A DNA stretch of 64,000 nt from Fluviicola sp. (GTDB lineage Bacteria; Bacteroidota; Bacteroidia; Flavobacteriales_D; Crocinitomicaceae), in NCBI GenBank assembly GCA_002734065.2, contig NVXU02000020.1, positions 62,001 through 126,000 on the forward strand, read 5' to 3'. The notes beneath the pieces are model-generated. The model did not search any database. It worked only from the letters and a program-made list of their open reading frames with translations, and was not told the origin of the DNA. This document shows positions 35,482 to 44,099 of the stretch, piece by piece. A program made the translations under genes and the position numbers. Positions within the stretch are counted from its first letter, which is position 1. Every line of letters starts with the position of its first letter.

Positions 35482-35498
35482 TTAAGGGATGCCCTTAA
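35482..35498. other. 17-bp palindrome in a divergent promoter region
   Basis: TTAAGGG and CCCTTAA flank ATG. It lies between the diverging thioesterase and glycosyltransferase genes, so it could be an operator. That role is inferred from position only. Confidence 0.45.
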
Positions 35499-35521
35499 GA
35501 GCAAAGATTCAATATTAGTAA

Positions 35522-36415
35522 ATGAAAGTTACCGGTTTCTCTTTTGTGAAAAACGCATTGATTTATGACTATCCCGTCGTGGAAGCCATACTCTCAATTT
35601 TGCCCATCTGCGATGAGTTTGTAGTTGCCGTTGGTAAGTCTGATGATGCGACTTTAGAATTAATCAAGGGCATTGCTCCAGATAAAATTAGAATCATCCA
35701 AACCGAGTGGGATGAAAGTTTAAGAGAAGGAGGAAAGGTCTTGGCTGTAGAAACAGACAAGGCTTTTAAAGCCATTTCTGAAGATTCTGATTGGGCATTC
35801 TACATTCAAGGAGATGAGGTTGTGTCAGAAAAGTATTTAGATACAATCAAGTCTAAAATGGAAGAATACAAGGACGTCAAAGAAGTGGATGGACTTTTAT
35901 TTAAGTACAAGCACTTTTACGGTTCTTATGACTATGTTGGCGCCTCTGCTAAGTGGTATCCTGAAGAAATTAGAGTGATAAAAAATGACAAAAGCATCTA
36001 TTCTTACAAAGATGCACAAGGATTTAGAAAAGGGGAGAACGAGAAGTTGAAAGTTGTGCCAATAGATGCGTATATTTACCATTACGGTTGGGTGAAAGAC
36101 CCCAAAGCAATGCAAAAAAAGCAGGAAAATTTCAACAAGCTGTGGCACGATGATGATTGGGTAAAAGAAAACATTATTAGCGCGGATGAGTTTGACTACG
36201 GAAGAGATGTATCGCAATTGGAACTGTTCACGGAAGAACATCCACAGGTGATGAAAGAAAGAATTGATAAAAAAAATTGGAAGTTTGCACACGATATTTC
36301 AATCAACAAACGTTCTACAAAGGACAAATTGAAGAAGATTTTGAAAAAAATTGGAATTGATACGAGTTTTAGAAACTATGAGTGGGCAAAAGTACCGAAA
36401 TCAAGAATTGGATAA
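35522..36415 (+). CDS. Glycosyltransferase family 2-like protein
   Basis: 297 aa. The N-terminus (VTGFSFVKNALIYDYPVVEAI) and EFVVAVGKSDDATLELIKGI fit a GT-A fold, and the acidic metal site is probably QGDEVVSEKYL (about residues 96-106). The C-terminal part is rich in Lys, Trp and Tyr. No membrane segment is clear, so it is likely cytoplasmic. It is the first gene of a tightly packed run (gaps of 1-9 bp) with the phosphosugar isomerase, lipB, serine hydrolase and a hypothetical gene. Confidence 0.85.
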   Translation: MKVTGFSFVKNALIYDYPVVEAILSILPICDEFVVAVGKSDDATLELIKGIAPDKIRIIQTEWDESLREGGKVLAVETDKAFKAISEDSDWAFYIQGDEVVSEKYLDTIKSKMEEYKDVKEVDGLLFKYKHFYGSYDYVGASAKWYPEEIRVIKNDKSIYSYKDAQGFRKGENEKLKVVPIDAYIYHYGWVKDPKAMQKKQENFNKLWHDDDWVKENIISADEFDYGRDVSQLELFTEEHPQVMKERIDKKNWKFAHDISINKRSTKDKLKKILKKIGIDTSFRNYEWAKVPKSRIG

Positions 36416-36416
36416 G

Positions 36417-37415
36417 ATGATGAATACAATGGAAAAATTAATCAGTGCCTTTCCCGAGAATATCACGGAGGCGTTAGCGATTGCCGAAAATGCAACAATA
36501 AGACCTGCTTCTGCAGAAATAAAGAACATCGTTATTTGCGGAATGGGTGGCTCTGGAATAGGAGGAAAGTTAGTTGCAAGTTGGGTAGCAACTGAAATTG
36601 GCGTTCCCGTAGAAGGAGTAAGCGCGTATTCTTTGCCTCATTATGTGAACGAAAACTCGCTCGTTATCGGTTCTTCTTATTCTGGAAATACAGAAGAAAC
36701 TTTAAGTTGCATCGAGGAAGCAATCACCAAAAATGCTCAAATTATTGGCGTTTGTTCTGGCGGTAGAATGCAAGAAATTTGCGAAGAAAACAAATTCGAC
36801 TTTATTTTGGTTCCCGGAGGCAATCCCCCAAGAACGGCATTGGCATTTTCGATTGTGCAACTCTTAAACATTTTCGCAAAATTAGGGTTGACTTCTGCTG
36901 ATAGACTAACAGAAATTGCAAAAGCAAAAGAACTCATCGTGTCAGATGAGCAAGAAATAAAAGCCAAAGCGCATGAATTGGCGGCATTCTTAAAAGGACA
37001 CGTTCCTGTTTTATATGCAGAAACGAAATTTGAAGCCATGCTCGTTCGGGCGAGACAGCAGTTTAATGAGAATGGTAAAATGTTGTGCTGGCACCATACC
37101 ATTCCAGAAATGAACCACAACGAACTCGTTGGATGGGGTGGTGGAGACGAGCGTTTTGCTACTGTTTTCTTCACAACAAAAGACATGCACCGAAGAAATG
37201 CAAAGCGATTGGAAATTTGCAAAGATGTCATCGCAAAGAAGGGCGCAAAGCAAATGGACGTAGAGGCAAAAGGCAATTCTTTCATTGAGCAAACAATTTA
37301 TTTGATAAATTTGGTTGATTGGGCATCTTTGTATCTATCTGATTTAAAGCAAGTTGACCCCATTGACATCGAGGTCATTGACTTTTTGAAAGAATCACTC
37401 GCTAATTTTAAATAA
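36417..37415 (+). CDS. Bifunctional phosphoglucose/phosphomannose isomerase-type protein
   Basis: 332 aa from the ATG at 36417, 1 bp after the previous stop. A longer reading would run into the upstream gene. The SIS domain has IVICGMGGSGIGGKLVASW (about 36-54) and GSSYSGNTEETLSCIEEA, typical of this small PGI/PMI family. The C-terminal PGI-PMI domain has HHTIPEMNHNELVGW and the late IEVIDFLKESLANFK. It interconverts fructose-6-phosphate with glucose- or mannose-6-phosphate, and so could supply sugar nucleotides for envelope glycans. Confidence 0.93.
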   Translation: MMNTMEKLISAFPENITEALAIAENATIRPASAEIKNIVICGMGGSGIGGKLVASWVATEIGVPVEGVSAYSLPHYVNENSLVIGSSYSGNTEETLSCIEEAITKNAQIIGVCSGGRMQEICEENKFDFILVPGGNPPRTALAFSIVQLLNIFAKLGLTSADRLTEIAKAKELIVSDEQEIKAKAHELAAFLKGHVPVLYAETKFEAMLVRARQQFNENGKMLCWHHTIPEMNHNELVGWGGGDERFATVFFTTKDMHRRNAKRLEICKDVIAKKGAKQMDVEAKGNSFIEQTIYLINLVDWASLYLSDLKQVDPIDIEVIDFLKESLANFK

Positions 37416-37419
37416 GAGG

Positions 37420-38115
37420 ATGCAACCAGAAGTGATCTATGAAAACTTGGGGCTAATCGACTACAAAGAAGCCTGGGATTATCAAGAAAAGCTATTCAGA
37501 GCAACGGTGGACCATAAGATTAAAGTCAGAAAAGGTGAATCGACAGAACCGACCAAAAACTACATTCTTTTCTGCGAGCACCCACACGTTTTTACCTTAG
37601 GAAAAAGTGGAGACAAGCAGAATTTATTGCTCAATGAGGAAGCTTTAGAGAAAAACAATGCTTCTTTCTATGAGATTAATAGAGGGGGAGATATTACCTA
37701 TCACGGACCGGGTCAATTGGTGGTTTATCCTATTTTCGACTTGGATTACTTCTTTTCTGACATTCACAAATACTTGCGTTATTTAGAAGAAGCAATTATT
37801 CTAACTTTAAAAGAATATGGAATAGAATCAAGCCGCGTTGATGGACTCACAGGAGTTTGGATAGACGGCGATTTACCAACTGCCAGAAAAATTTGTGCAC
37901 TTGGCGTAAAAAGCTCCCGATGGGTGACTATGCACGGCATCGGATTCAATGTTAATTCTGATTTGAGTTATTTTTCTCACATCATTCCTTGTGGAATCCA
38001 AGATAAATCCGTAACTTCAATGGAGAAAGAACTAGGGAAGAAGCTCAACTTAGAAGAAGTGGGCAATGTTCTCAAAGAGAAACTGTCTTCACTTTTCGGT
38101 TACATCTATATATAA
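37420..38115 (+). CDS. lipB: Octanoyltransferase (lipoate biosynthesis)
   Basis: Transfers octanoyl groups from ACP to lipoyl domains as the first step of lipoate assembly. The 231-aa length is normal. Motifs are GGDITYHGPGQLVVYPIFDL (about 86-105) and the active-site region CALGVKSSRWVTMHGIGFNVN with the catalytic Lys (about 161), then a Cys in HIIPCGIQDKSVTS (about 194). It lies 4 bp after the isomerase gene and 9 bp before the serine hydrolase gene. Confidence 0.96.
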   Translation: MQPEVIYENLGLIDYKEAWDYQEKLFRATVDHKIKVRKGESTEPTKNYILFCEHPHVFTLGKSGDKQNLLLNEEALEKNNASFYEINRGGDITYHGPGQLVVYPIFDLDYFFSDIHKYLRYLEEAIILTLKEYGIESSRVDGLTGVWIDGDLPTARKICALGVKSSRWVTMHGIGFNVNSDLSYFSHIIPCGIQDKSVTSMEKELGKKLNLEEVGNVLKEKLSSLFGYIYI

Positions 38116-38124
38116 ATCAACACT

Positions 38125-39366
38125 ATGAAAGTCATCAAAAAGATAGCAAAACGTTTTGGAATTATTCTATTGGCTATTTTTATAACGGTGAATCTATTTA
38201 TATTGTTGTCAGGACGATTTTACATCTACAAAGGCATTGCAAACACCTATTTTGTTGGAGAAATAAGCCCTACGATCTATGATTTAGACGTCTTTCCGTA
38301 TTCTACCATTAAAACATCGGAGGAAGAATCTATCCTTTTTAAGCATAAAAACATCAATTCGTATCAACTGACAAAAGAGGAGCAAAAATTCATTGATGAT
38401 TACAGAACAAAAGCAGTTTTAGTGTTTAAAAATGACACTCTTCTGTTTGAGCAATACTGGAAAGGTCATACCGAAGAAACAGTTTCTAATTCATTCTCCG
38501 TTGCTAAAACAATGGTTGCAATATTGGTTGGAATTGCAGCGGATGAAGGCAAAATAGAATCACTTGATGAGCCAATTTGCACGTATTTACCAGAATTCTG
38601 TGCTGACGGTAAAGAAAAAATCACAATCCGACACCTTTTGACGATGTCTTCGGGCTTAGATTGGACAGAAAGTGCTAAAAATCCTCTGTCAGACAATGCA
38701 GAATCGTATTACGGAGAAGATTTGTACAACTTAGTCACCAGTCAAGAAGTGGAGTCAGAACCGGGTAAAATTTTCAAGTATCAAAGCGGCAACTCGCAGT
38801 TATTAGGATTCATTATTGAAAAAGCAACAGGCAATGATTTGAGCAGGTATGCAGAAGAGAAATTGTGGAAAAAACTAGGTGCAGAACATGAAGCCTATTG
38901 GAGTTTGGACAAAGAGCAAGGGGACGAAAAAGCATTTTGTTGTATGTATGCAACCGCCAGAGATTACGGAAGATTGGGTATTCTTTTGCTAAATGAAGGG
39001 AAATTCAATGGAAAACAGATTATTCCGAGTTGGTATTACAAAGAAATGATGACACCCGCGCCTTTGGGAACAGAAGATGGCATTCCGAATTACAGATACG
39101 GATTGCATACGTGGATTTATATGGACAATGATTCGCAAGTCAACTATTGCAGAGGAGTGAAAGGGCAATATGTAATTGCAATACCAGATGAGAATCTTGT
39201 CATTGTTAGAATAGGTTCTGCCAAGAAACCCAATTTCAATTTCGAGAAGAACATGCAGAATGATGATCTTTACATCGAAGAAAACAAGTTCAAAGTAGGT
39301 CATTCAACAGGTTTATTTGATTACCTCGACTTGGGTAGAAAGATTCTAAAAAATACAGAGAAGTAA
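38125..39366 (+). CDS. Serine hydrolase, beta-lactamase class C family
   Basis: 413 aa with an N-terminal membrane anchor (about 9-30) and a penicillin-binding-like domain. The active-site SxxK is in NSFSVAKTMVAI (about residue 130), with YQSGNSQ as the second element near 216. A third KTG-like motif is not obvious; HTWIYM/GVKGQY may take its place. Members act as D-alanyl-D-alanine peptidases or esterases in the periplasm. The substrate is unknown. Its position within a lipB run gives no clear clue. Confidence 0.88.
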   Translation: MKVIKKIAKRFGIILLAIFITVNLFILLSGRFYIYKGIANTYFVGEISPTIYDLDVFPYSTIKTSEEESILFKHKNINSYQLTKEEQKFIDDYRTKAVLVFKNDTLLFEQYWKGHTEETVSNSFSVAKTMVAILVGIAADEGKIESLDEPICTYLPEFCADGKEKITIRHLLTMSSGLDWTESAKNPLSDNAESYYGEDLYNLVTSQEVESEPGKIFKYQSGNSQLLGFIIEKATGNDLSRYAEEKLWKKLGAEHEAYWSLDKEQGDEKAFCCMYATARDYGRLGILLLNEGKFNGKQIIPSWYYKEMMTPAPLGTEDGIPNYRYGLHTWIYMDNDSQVNYCRGVKGQYVIAIPDENLVIVRIGSAKKPNFNFEKNMQNDDLYIEENKFKVGHSTGLFDYLDLGRKILKNTEK

Positions 39367-39368
39367 GA

Positions 39369-39797
39369 ATGCGAAAAGATTTAAAAGGACCAAAAGTCGA
39401 GAATATTGGTGTGGCAGTTGTTGAGCAATTCAATGAGGATGGAGAAAAAATCTACAATGTTTACCTTCTCAATTTGAGCAAAGAAATCATCGAAGGCATC
39501 ATGATTACAAGCAAAGGTTACGGACAGAATATAAAAACGGGAGAAAAGATAAAAACATCTACACTTAGACATTCTTTGGAAGTACTTTTACCCAATGAAG
39601 CAGCCAAAATAGAACCTATTATGGAAGATGTTTTTGGCATAGCAAACGAATTTTGGATCAGCTATTGGAGCGATCCTGAAGAGACAGGCCAATTAGTGAT
39701 GTATGACAAGAAATTTATATTTGTACCAGAGTCAATCTCTCCAGAGAACATGAAATTAATCCCTATTCTCGGTGAGAAAGGGGTGATGATTATTTGA
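39369..39797 (+). CDS. Conserved hypothetical protein, 142 aa
   Basis: I cannot name a domain. It is a soluble beta-rich protein (VENIGVAVVEQFNEDGEKIYNVYLLNLSKE, VLLPNEAAKIEPIMEDVFGIANEFWISYW). It has no signal peptide or membrane segment. Proteins like this occur in Bacteroidota, sometimes under misleading names. It is 2 bp after the serine hydrolase and ends the packed gene run. The function is unknown. Confidence 0.75.
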   Translation: MRKDLKGPKVENIGVAVVEQFNEDGEKIYNVYLLNLSKEIIEGIMITSKGYGQNIKTGEKIKTSTLRHSLEVLLPNEAAKIEPIMEDVFGIANEFWISYWSDPEETGQLVMYDKKFIFVPESISPENMKLIPILGEKGVMII

Positions 39798-39847
39798 CCG
39801 TAGAAGTTGAAACTTAAATAACACCAACCATCCGCGTCAATCTCCGA

Positions 39848-39920
39848 ATCTCCAAATCTTGGTCATTGAGCTGACTCTGCTGAGCCTGTCGAAGTATGCC
39901 GAAAGGCCGAATTTCCAAAT
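39848..39920. repeat. Dispersed GAGCCTGTCGAAG-type repeat
   Basis: The segment carries TGCTGAGCCTGTCGAAGTAT and a GCCGAAAGGCCG hairpin, flanked by two CCAAATCT words. The reverse form ACTTCGACAGGCTCAGC is a well-known type of dispersed repeat in environmental bacteria. It lies directly before a promoter. Confidence 0.7.
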
Positions 39921-39924
39921 CTCT

Positions 39925-39954
39925 TTGAATAGTCTGTGTTAAATCGTATATTTG
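39925..39954 (+). promoter_or_regulatory. Promoter of the lipoprotein-mrp-nifU unit
   Basis: TTG (39925-39927), a 19-bp spacer and TATATTTG (39947-39954), 25 nt before the ATG at 39980; a full consensus match. Confidence 0.65.
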
Positions 39955-39979
39955 TAAGAATTCAAACCAAAAAGGAAAA

Positions 39980-40582
39980 ATGTTATCAGTTCTAACCAAT
40001 AAGTTTTTAGTAGTTGTCGGTATTATCGTAACTTCACTTGTTTTCACATCATGTGAGGAAGAAGTAGTGATTAATGACGGTGACATTGAGGTGAATGATG
40101 ATTATTACGAATTTCAAGATTTCAATTTATCCGCATTTGAAATTCCAGCAGTGATTTCCCTTCCAGACGAGACAGCAAATATTGGTGCTTCCACTAAACC
40201 AGAGATAACGCATACAGAGTCTGATATTACTTGGCACATCAAAGTAGGGCAGAACTTCCACTTGCAAATAGAAGATTATGCAGATGTAACTGACCTTATT
40301 GAAGTGGAAAAAAAGGATTTGGCGGATAAAACTTTTTATAACATCAAGTACATTATTGATGAAGAGGATTTAATTCTTTACGAAAGAACGTTGGTTGTGA
40401 AAGGGACGGATAATTCTTCTCCAACTGTAGGAATAGAGCACAAATCATATCACGTTTACGGTCAAAAAATTGTGAATGGTCTAACCTATGAACTTCGATC
40501 AAGAGAAGAAGGTTATGAAAAAATGATCATTGAATTGATGGCAAAATCAATCAAGTCTTTCAAGCCTCTGGTAGAAAGCTAA
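39980..40582 (+). CDS. Hypothetical lipoprotein, 200 aa
   Basis: The signal peptide ends in a lipobox (FTSCEEE, Cys at about residue 25), followed by an acidic linker and a mixed alpha/beta domain (WHIKVGQNFHLQIEDYADVTDLIEVEKKDL). No family is recognised. The next gene, mrp, begins 25 bp later, and both share the promoter at 39925. The function is unknown. Confidence 0.75.
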   Translation: MLSVLTNKFLVVVGIIVTSLVFTSCEEEVVINDGDIEVNDDYYEFQDFNLSAFEIPAVISLPDETANIGASTKPEITHTESDITWHIKVGQNFHLQIEDYADVTDLIEVEKKDLADKTFYNIKYIIDEEDLILYERTLVVKGTDNSSPTVGIEHKSYHVYGQKIVNGLTYELRSREEGYEKMIIELMAKSIKSFKPLVES

Positions 40583-40607
40583 CAACAGTCACTCGACGAA
40601 TAACAGC

Positions 40608-41702
40608 ATGAAATTAACACGCGAAAATGTCTTAGAAGTTCTAGGGAACATCGTAGAACCAGACCTTAAAAAGGACATTGTTTCTGCAAATCTTGTAGAA
40701 AATATTGAAATTGAAAATAATCAATTAAAACTGAAAGTTTATATTTCTAACCCAGCTTTGCATGCTCGCAAGAGAATGACAGAGGCTTTAGACTTTAATT
40801 TAAAAAGAAAGTTCGCAGACATTGAGTTAGAAATAGAGGTTGCTGGAATGCCGGCAGAAGCAAAATCGGCACACCGAAAAATTTTACCAAAGGTTAAGAA
40901 TGTAATTGCAATCGCTTCTGGTAAAGGAGGCGTAGGAAAATCGACCATTACGGCAAACCTTGCCGGTGGACTTCAAAAAGCAGGTTATAAAGTAGGAATC
41001 GTTGACGCTGATATTTACGGCCCTTCAATGCCAACCATGTTTGATGTCGTTGAAGAAAAACCAACAATGATTGATGTGGACGGAACTCCAAAAATCAATC
41101 CTGTTGTTAATTACGGCATTAAAATTCTTTCGATAGGATTCTTCACAGAACAAGACAATGCAGTCGTTTGGAGAGGACCTATGGCGGCAAAAGCAATGAC
41201 GCAAATGTTTACAGATGCGGATTGGGGAGAATTGGATTACTTATTGATCGACTTGCCTCCAGGGACTGGGGATATTCATTTGTCGTTGGTGCAAACAGTT
41301 CCTTTAGATGGAGCAGTGATTGTGAGTACACCTCAAGAAGTTGCATTGGCAGATGCCCGAAAAGGAGTAAATATGTTCAAAATGGACACAATTAACGTTC
41401 CAGTGGTTGGAATTATTGAAAATATGGCTTGGTTTACACCAGAAGAATTGCCTGATAATAAATATTACATTTTCGGCAGAGACGGAGCAAAGAATTTAGC
41501 ACACGGCATGGAGATTCCATTTTTAGGACACGTTCCATTGGTGCAAGGAGTGAGAGAGGCTGGAGACGCGGGAAGACCAGCCGTTTTTCAGGACAGTACA
41601 CCTATCGCAAAAGCATTCGAAGAATTAGTTCGTATCTTTGTCAAAGAAGTGGAAGCTGTAAAAGCGAAAAAGCATACTAAAAAGACGTTACATGCCAATT
41701 GA
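40608..41702 (+). CDS. mrp: Mrp/NBP35-type iron-sulfur carrier ATPase
   Basis: 364 aa. An N-terminal DUF59/MIP18-like domain (about 1-90) precedes the P-loop ATPase. The deviant Walker A motif is IASGKGGVGKST (about 105-116), and other family motifs are DADIYGPSMPTMF, VWRGPMAAKAMTQ and LIDLPPGTGDIH. Mrp/ApbC proteins bind and transfer Fe-S clusters. The CxxC cluster ligands of some members are not seen here. The gene overlaps the nifU-like gene by 11 bp, which fits a shared role. Confidence 0.94.
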   Translation: MKLTRENVLEVLGNIVEPDLKKDIVSANLVENIEIENNQLKLKVYISNPALHARKRMTEALDFNLKRKFADIELEIEVAGMPAEAKSAHRKILPKVKNVIAIASGKGGVGKSTITANLAGGLQKAGYKVGIVDADIYGPSMPTMFDVVEEKPTMIDVDGTPKINPVVNYGIKILSIGFFTEQDNAVVWRGPMAAKAMTQMFTDADWGELDYLLIDLPPGTGDIHLSLVQTVPLDGAVIVSTPQEVALADARKGVNMFKMDTINVPVVGIIENMAWFTPEELPDNKYYIFGRDGAKNLAHGMEIPFLGHVPLVQGVREAGDAGRPAVFQDSTPIAKAFEELVRIFVKEVEAVKAKKHTKKTLHAN

Positions 41703-41952
41703 TAAGAAGGAAATAGAGAAGAAAGTGTTAGTAGCATTGGAACAATTGCGTCCTTTCTTGCATGCGGATAACGGCGACATGGAATTGGTAGAAATTCAAG
41801 ATGATGCAACTGTTGTTGTTCGTTTATTGGGTTCTTGTAGTGATTGTTCTATGTCTATGATGACACTCAAAGCCGGTTTGGAAGAATCGATAAAGAAAGC
41901 AGCTCCAGAAGTAAAGGAAGTTGTGGCAATTAATTTACCAGAGGTGGTTTAG
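41692..41952 (+). CDS. NifU-like Fe-S scaffold C-terminal domain protein
   Basis: 86 aa, a stand-alone NifU C-terminal domain. The core is LRPFLHADNGDMELVEIQDDATVVVRLLGSCSDCSMSMMTLK, with the CxxC pair that holds a 4Fe-4S cluster. The start overlaps the end of mrp, so the two are translationally coupled and probably work in Fe-S delivery. It is the last gene of the unit. Confidence 0.93.
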   Translation: MPIDKKEIEKKVLVALEQLRPFLHADNGDMELVEIQDDATVVVRLLGSCSDCSMSMMTLKAGLEESIKKAAPEVKEVVAINLPEVV

Positions 41953-42008
41953 GTTAGCGTTTAATAATTGAGTGAGAGTAATATAAGAGGATCAAAAAAT
42001 GTAATTTC

Positions 42009-42029
42009 TCATAACTCATAACTCATAAC
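42009..42029. repeat. Heptamer tandem repeat TCATAAC, three copies
   Basis: Three exact units in the gap between the nifU-like gene and a converging gene. A similar TCATCAC heptamer array lies at 45412. Confidence 0.8.
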
Positions 42030-42053
42030 TTAACAAGAATCCACTTCAATACA

Positions 42054-42932
42054 TTACACATTAAAATAATACCTCGTTATCTCATCAGTTCCGTCGTGAA
42101 TTCGAATATAATATTTTCCTTCGTCCCAACCTTTCACGCGCATTGTAAATTTATAGGTCACTTTTCCCGTCTGTGCAGTCATCGACCTTTTTGATATATA
42201 AACACTTTCGCCATTCTCTTTGTAAATATCTTGGTGCACCTGTGCGTTTTTTTTGCAATCAAATTTTAGTTGACCCTTGATGACTACGGTTTCTTGCACA
42301 ATATTTCCTCCAGCATCAACGCTCCTATTTTGAGGCGAAGAAAACCATGTGTTTTTCTGTCCCGTTAATGAAGCCATGAATTTTCTCAACTCTACTGCAC
42401 TTGGATCAACAGCATCAATATTTGAAATGCTCTTTCCATCAGAGATTGCCCAAACGGCATCTTGATAAACGGACTTATTGATCTTCTTTCCCTTCAAGTA
42501 GTTAGAAAGTTTGGTAAAATTAGGGTTCTTGTTCATCGCTATTTTCATTTCATTACCATCAGAAGGACATCTATCGCTGGATTCTGTGCAAAACCCAGCC
42601 AAGAAACCAGTGAATGAAGCATTTGGCTTTAACGCAATAAAATTGTCTTCCAAATGGATTAGCGTTTGTTCTCCATTGTCTTCTGGATGGAAAAGCGTCC
42701 CTGCAGGAACTTTAACTCGTAAATTTGATGAGGTGTTGTTTTTTAGTTGAAAGGAAACGGACTTTCCGTGATATCGTCCAATTGATTTGACATCGGCGGT
42801 AACTTGTTTGCTGCTGATAGCTGTAAAAATATCGACTTCTTTGGTGGTCGGAGAAAAAGTAAAGGCTTGAAGTATTAGAATGGCAGAGAAAACAATTCCT
42901 GCAGCTGTAATTTTGATTGGAGAGATTTGCAT
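42054..42932 (-). CDS. Hypothetical secreted protein, 292 aa
   Basis: The start is set at the ATG at 42932, which begins a hydrophobic signal segment (ISPIKITAAGIVFSAILILQAF); an upstream ATG would add 21 odd residues. The mature part has an Ig-like beta region (SVSFQLKNNTSSNLRVKVPAGTLFHP), a motif QDAVWAISDGKSISN, and a C-terminal beta domain (YKFTMRVKGWDEGKYYIRIHDGTD). Two Cys (FCTESSDRC) may form a disulfide. It is not recognised. It lies downstream of the superoxide dismutase gene on the same strand, separated by a terminator. Confidence 0.72.
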   Translation of the reverse strand: MQISPIKITAAGIVFSAILILQAFTFSPTTKEVDIFTAISSKQVTADVKSIGRYHGKSVSFQLKNNTSSNLRVKVPAGTLFHPEDNGEQTLIHLEDNFIALKPNASFTGFLAGFCTESSDRCPSDGNEMKIAMNKNPNFTKLSNYLKGKKINKSVYQDAVWAISDGKSISNIDAVDPSAVELRKFMASLTGQKNTWFSSPQNRSVDAGGNIVQETVVIKGQLKFDCKKNAQVHQDIYKENGESVYISKRSMTAQTGKVTYKFTMRVKGWDEGKYYIRIHDGTDEITRYYFNV

Positions 42933-42980
42933 GTGTTTGATTTTAAGAATATAACACCGCTTTCTCGTTTTGGTTACAAC

Positions 42981-43014
42981 AAAAAAATGCGACAAGAATC
43001 AACTTATCGCATTT
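42981..43014 (-). terminator. Intrinsic terminator after the superoxide dismutase gene
   Basis: AAATGCGA and AAG pair with CTT and TCGCATTT, with one inner mismatch; on the minus strand the stem is followed by a T run. Confidence 0.85.
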
Positions 43015-43034
43015 AAAAAAAAGGTATTTACAAT

Positions 43035-43634
43035 TTATTTCGCTGCTGCAAAATTCTTCGCAACTTCTTCCCAATTAATTACATTGAAGAAAGCGTTGAT
43101 ATAATCTGGTCTTCTGTTTTGGTAATTTAAATAGTAAGCGTGTTCCCAAACATCCAATCCTAAAATTGGAGTTCCAGCACAACCAATATTCATCAAAGGA
43201 TTGTCTTGATTCGCTGTTGAACAAACTTCTAATTTTCCATCAACAACACAAAGCCATGCCCAACCAGAACCGAATCTTGTTGCTGCTGCTTTTGCAAAGG
43301 CATCTTTAAATTCTGCAAAAGAACCAAAAGCTGCATTAATTGCATCTGCAACTTCTCCAGAAGGTTCACCACCACCATTTGGACTCATTACTTTCCAAAA
43401 CAAATCGTGGTTAAAGTATCCTCCACCGTTGTTGCGCACAGCTGGCATATCAGCACAAGCAGAAAGAATGTCAAGAATAGACTTCCCTTCTAATTCTGTT
43501 CCAGCAATTGCATTGTTCAAGTTGTTGGTATATCCTTGGTGATGTTTAGAATGGTGTATTTCCATTGTTCTTGCATCAATATGTGGCTCTAACGCATCGT
43601 AAGCGTAGGGTAATTTTGGTAATTCAAATGACAT
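43035..43634 (-). CDS. Superoxide dismutase, Mn/Fe type
   Basis: 199 aa, normal length. Metal ligands are His in [12 protein letters not shown] (about 27), His in [11 protein letters not shown], and Asp and His in [21 protein letters not shown] (about 160-170). The word TANQDNPL supplies the Gln placed as in Mn enzymes, whereas no Gln is seen at the Fe-enzyme position, so manganese or cambialistic use is more likely. No signal peptide; cytoplasmic. A TATCTTTG box lies about 30 nt upstream on the minus strand. Confidence 0.96.
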   Translation of the reverse strand: MSFELPKLPYAYDALEPHIDARTMEIHHSKHHQGYTNNLNNAIAGTELEGKSILDILSACADMPAVRNNGGGYFNHDLFWKVMSPNGGGEPSGEVADAINAAFGSFAEFKDAFAKAAATRFGSGWAWLCVVDGKLEVCSTANQDNPLMNIGCAGTPILGLDVWEHAYYLNYQNRRPDYINAFFNVINWEEVAKNFAAAK

Positions 43635-43662
43635 AGTATCTCTTATTTAGAATGTTTCTGAA

Positions 43663-43670
43663 CAAAGATA
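43663..43670 (-). promoter_or_regulatory. -7 box of the superoxide dismutase gene
   Basis: TATCTTTG on the minus strand, 29 nt before the ATG; no TTG is found at the -33 position. Confidence 0.5.
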
Positions 43671-43752
43671 AAAAATATTTGTAGATAATGTAGCGTTAGG
43701 ATTTCTCGCTCAAAAATTTTATCTTGTACCAATTAATTAAAACCAAAACACA

Positions 43753-44052
43753 ATGAAAAGAAAATTTATCTTAGGAGCAGTTCTTATTGCAGGATTAGCA
43801 ATGACTGCTTGTACTTCTCAAGAAGAAGCAGATGCTCAAGCAGCAGAATTAGAAAAAGAAATGGATGCAATGTTTGATGGACTTGAAGAGTCTATGGACG
43901 ATGCTATGGATGACATGAAAGAAGAAACTTCTTCTGAAATGGATGAAATGATGGATGACGCTTCAGAAACTATGCATGAGCATGCTGACGATGCGGCTCA
44001 CGACGTTGAGGCAGATATGGAAGATGCGGCAGAAGCATTGAAAACTTTATAG
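43753..44052 (+). CDS. Small acidic lipoprotein, 99 aa
   Basis: A lipoprotein signal peptide with lipobox TAC (Cys at about residue 20) is followed by about 75 residues made almost only of Asp, Glu, Met, Ala, Ser and Lys with heptad-like spacing (EEADAQAAELEKEMDAMF, DDAMDDMK). This suggests a helical, very acidic surface protein. No family is recognised. It has its own terminator downstream, shared with the converging amidohydrolase gene. A role in cation binding is possible but unproven. Confidence 0.75.
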   Translation: MKRKFILGAVLIAGLAMTACTSQEEADAQAAELEKEMDAMFDGLEESMDDAMDDMKEETSSEMDEMMDDASETMHEHADDAAHDVEADMEDAAEALKTL

Positions 44053-44072
44053 AATTTATTTTTCTATAAATG

Positions 44073-44099
44073 AAGGACTGAGAAATCAGTCCTTTTTTT
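44073..44099 (+). terminator. Bidirectional intrinsic terminator with GAAA loop
   Basis: AAGGACTGA and TCAGTCCTT flank GAAA and are followed by TTTTT. Part of the stem is coding for the end of the converging amidohydrolase gene. Confidence 0.88.

Noticed and set aside
36351-36416. An earlier start for the phosphosugar isomerase
   Set aside because: It would overlap the glycosyltransferase by 65 bp; the ATG at 36417 fits the family N-terminus and the tight spacing of this gene run.
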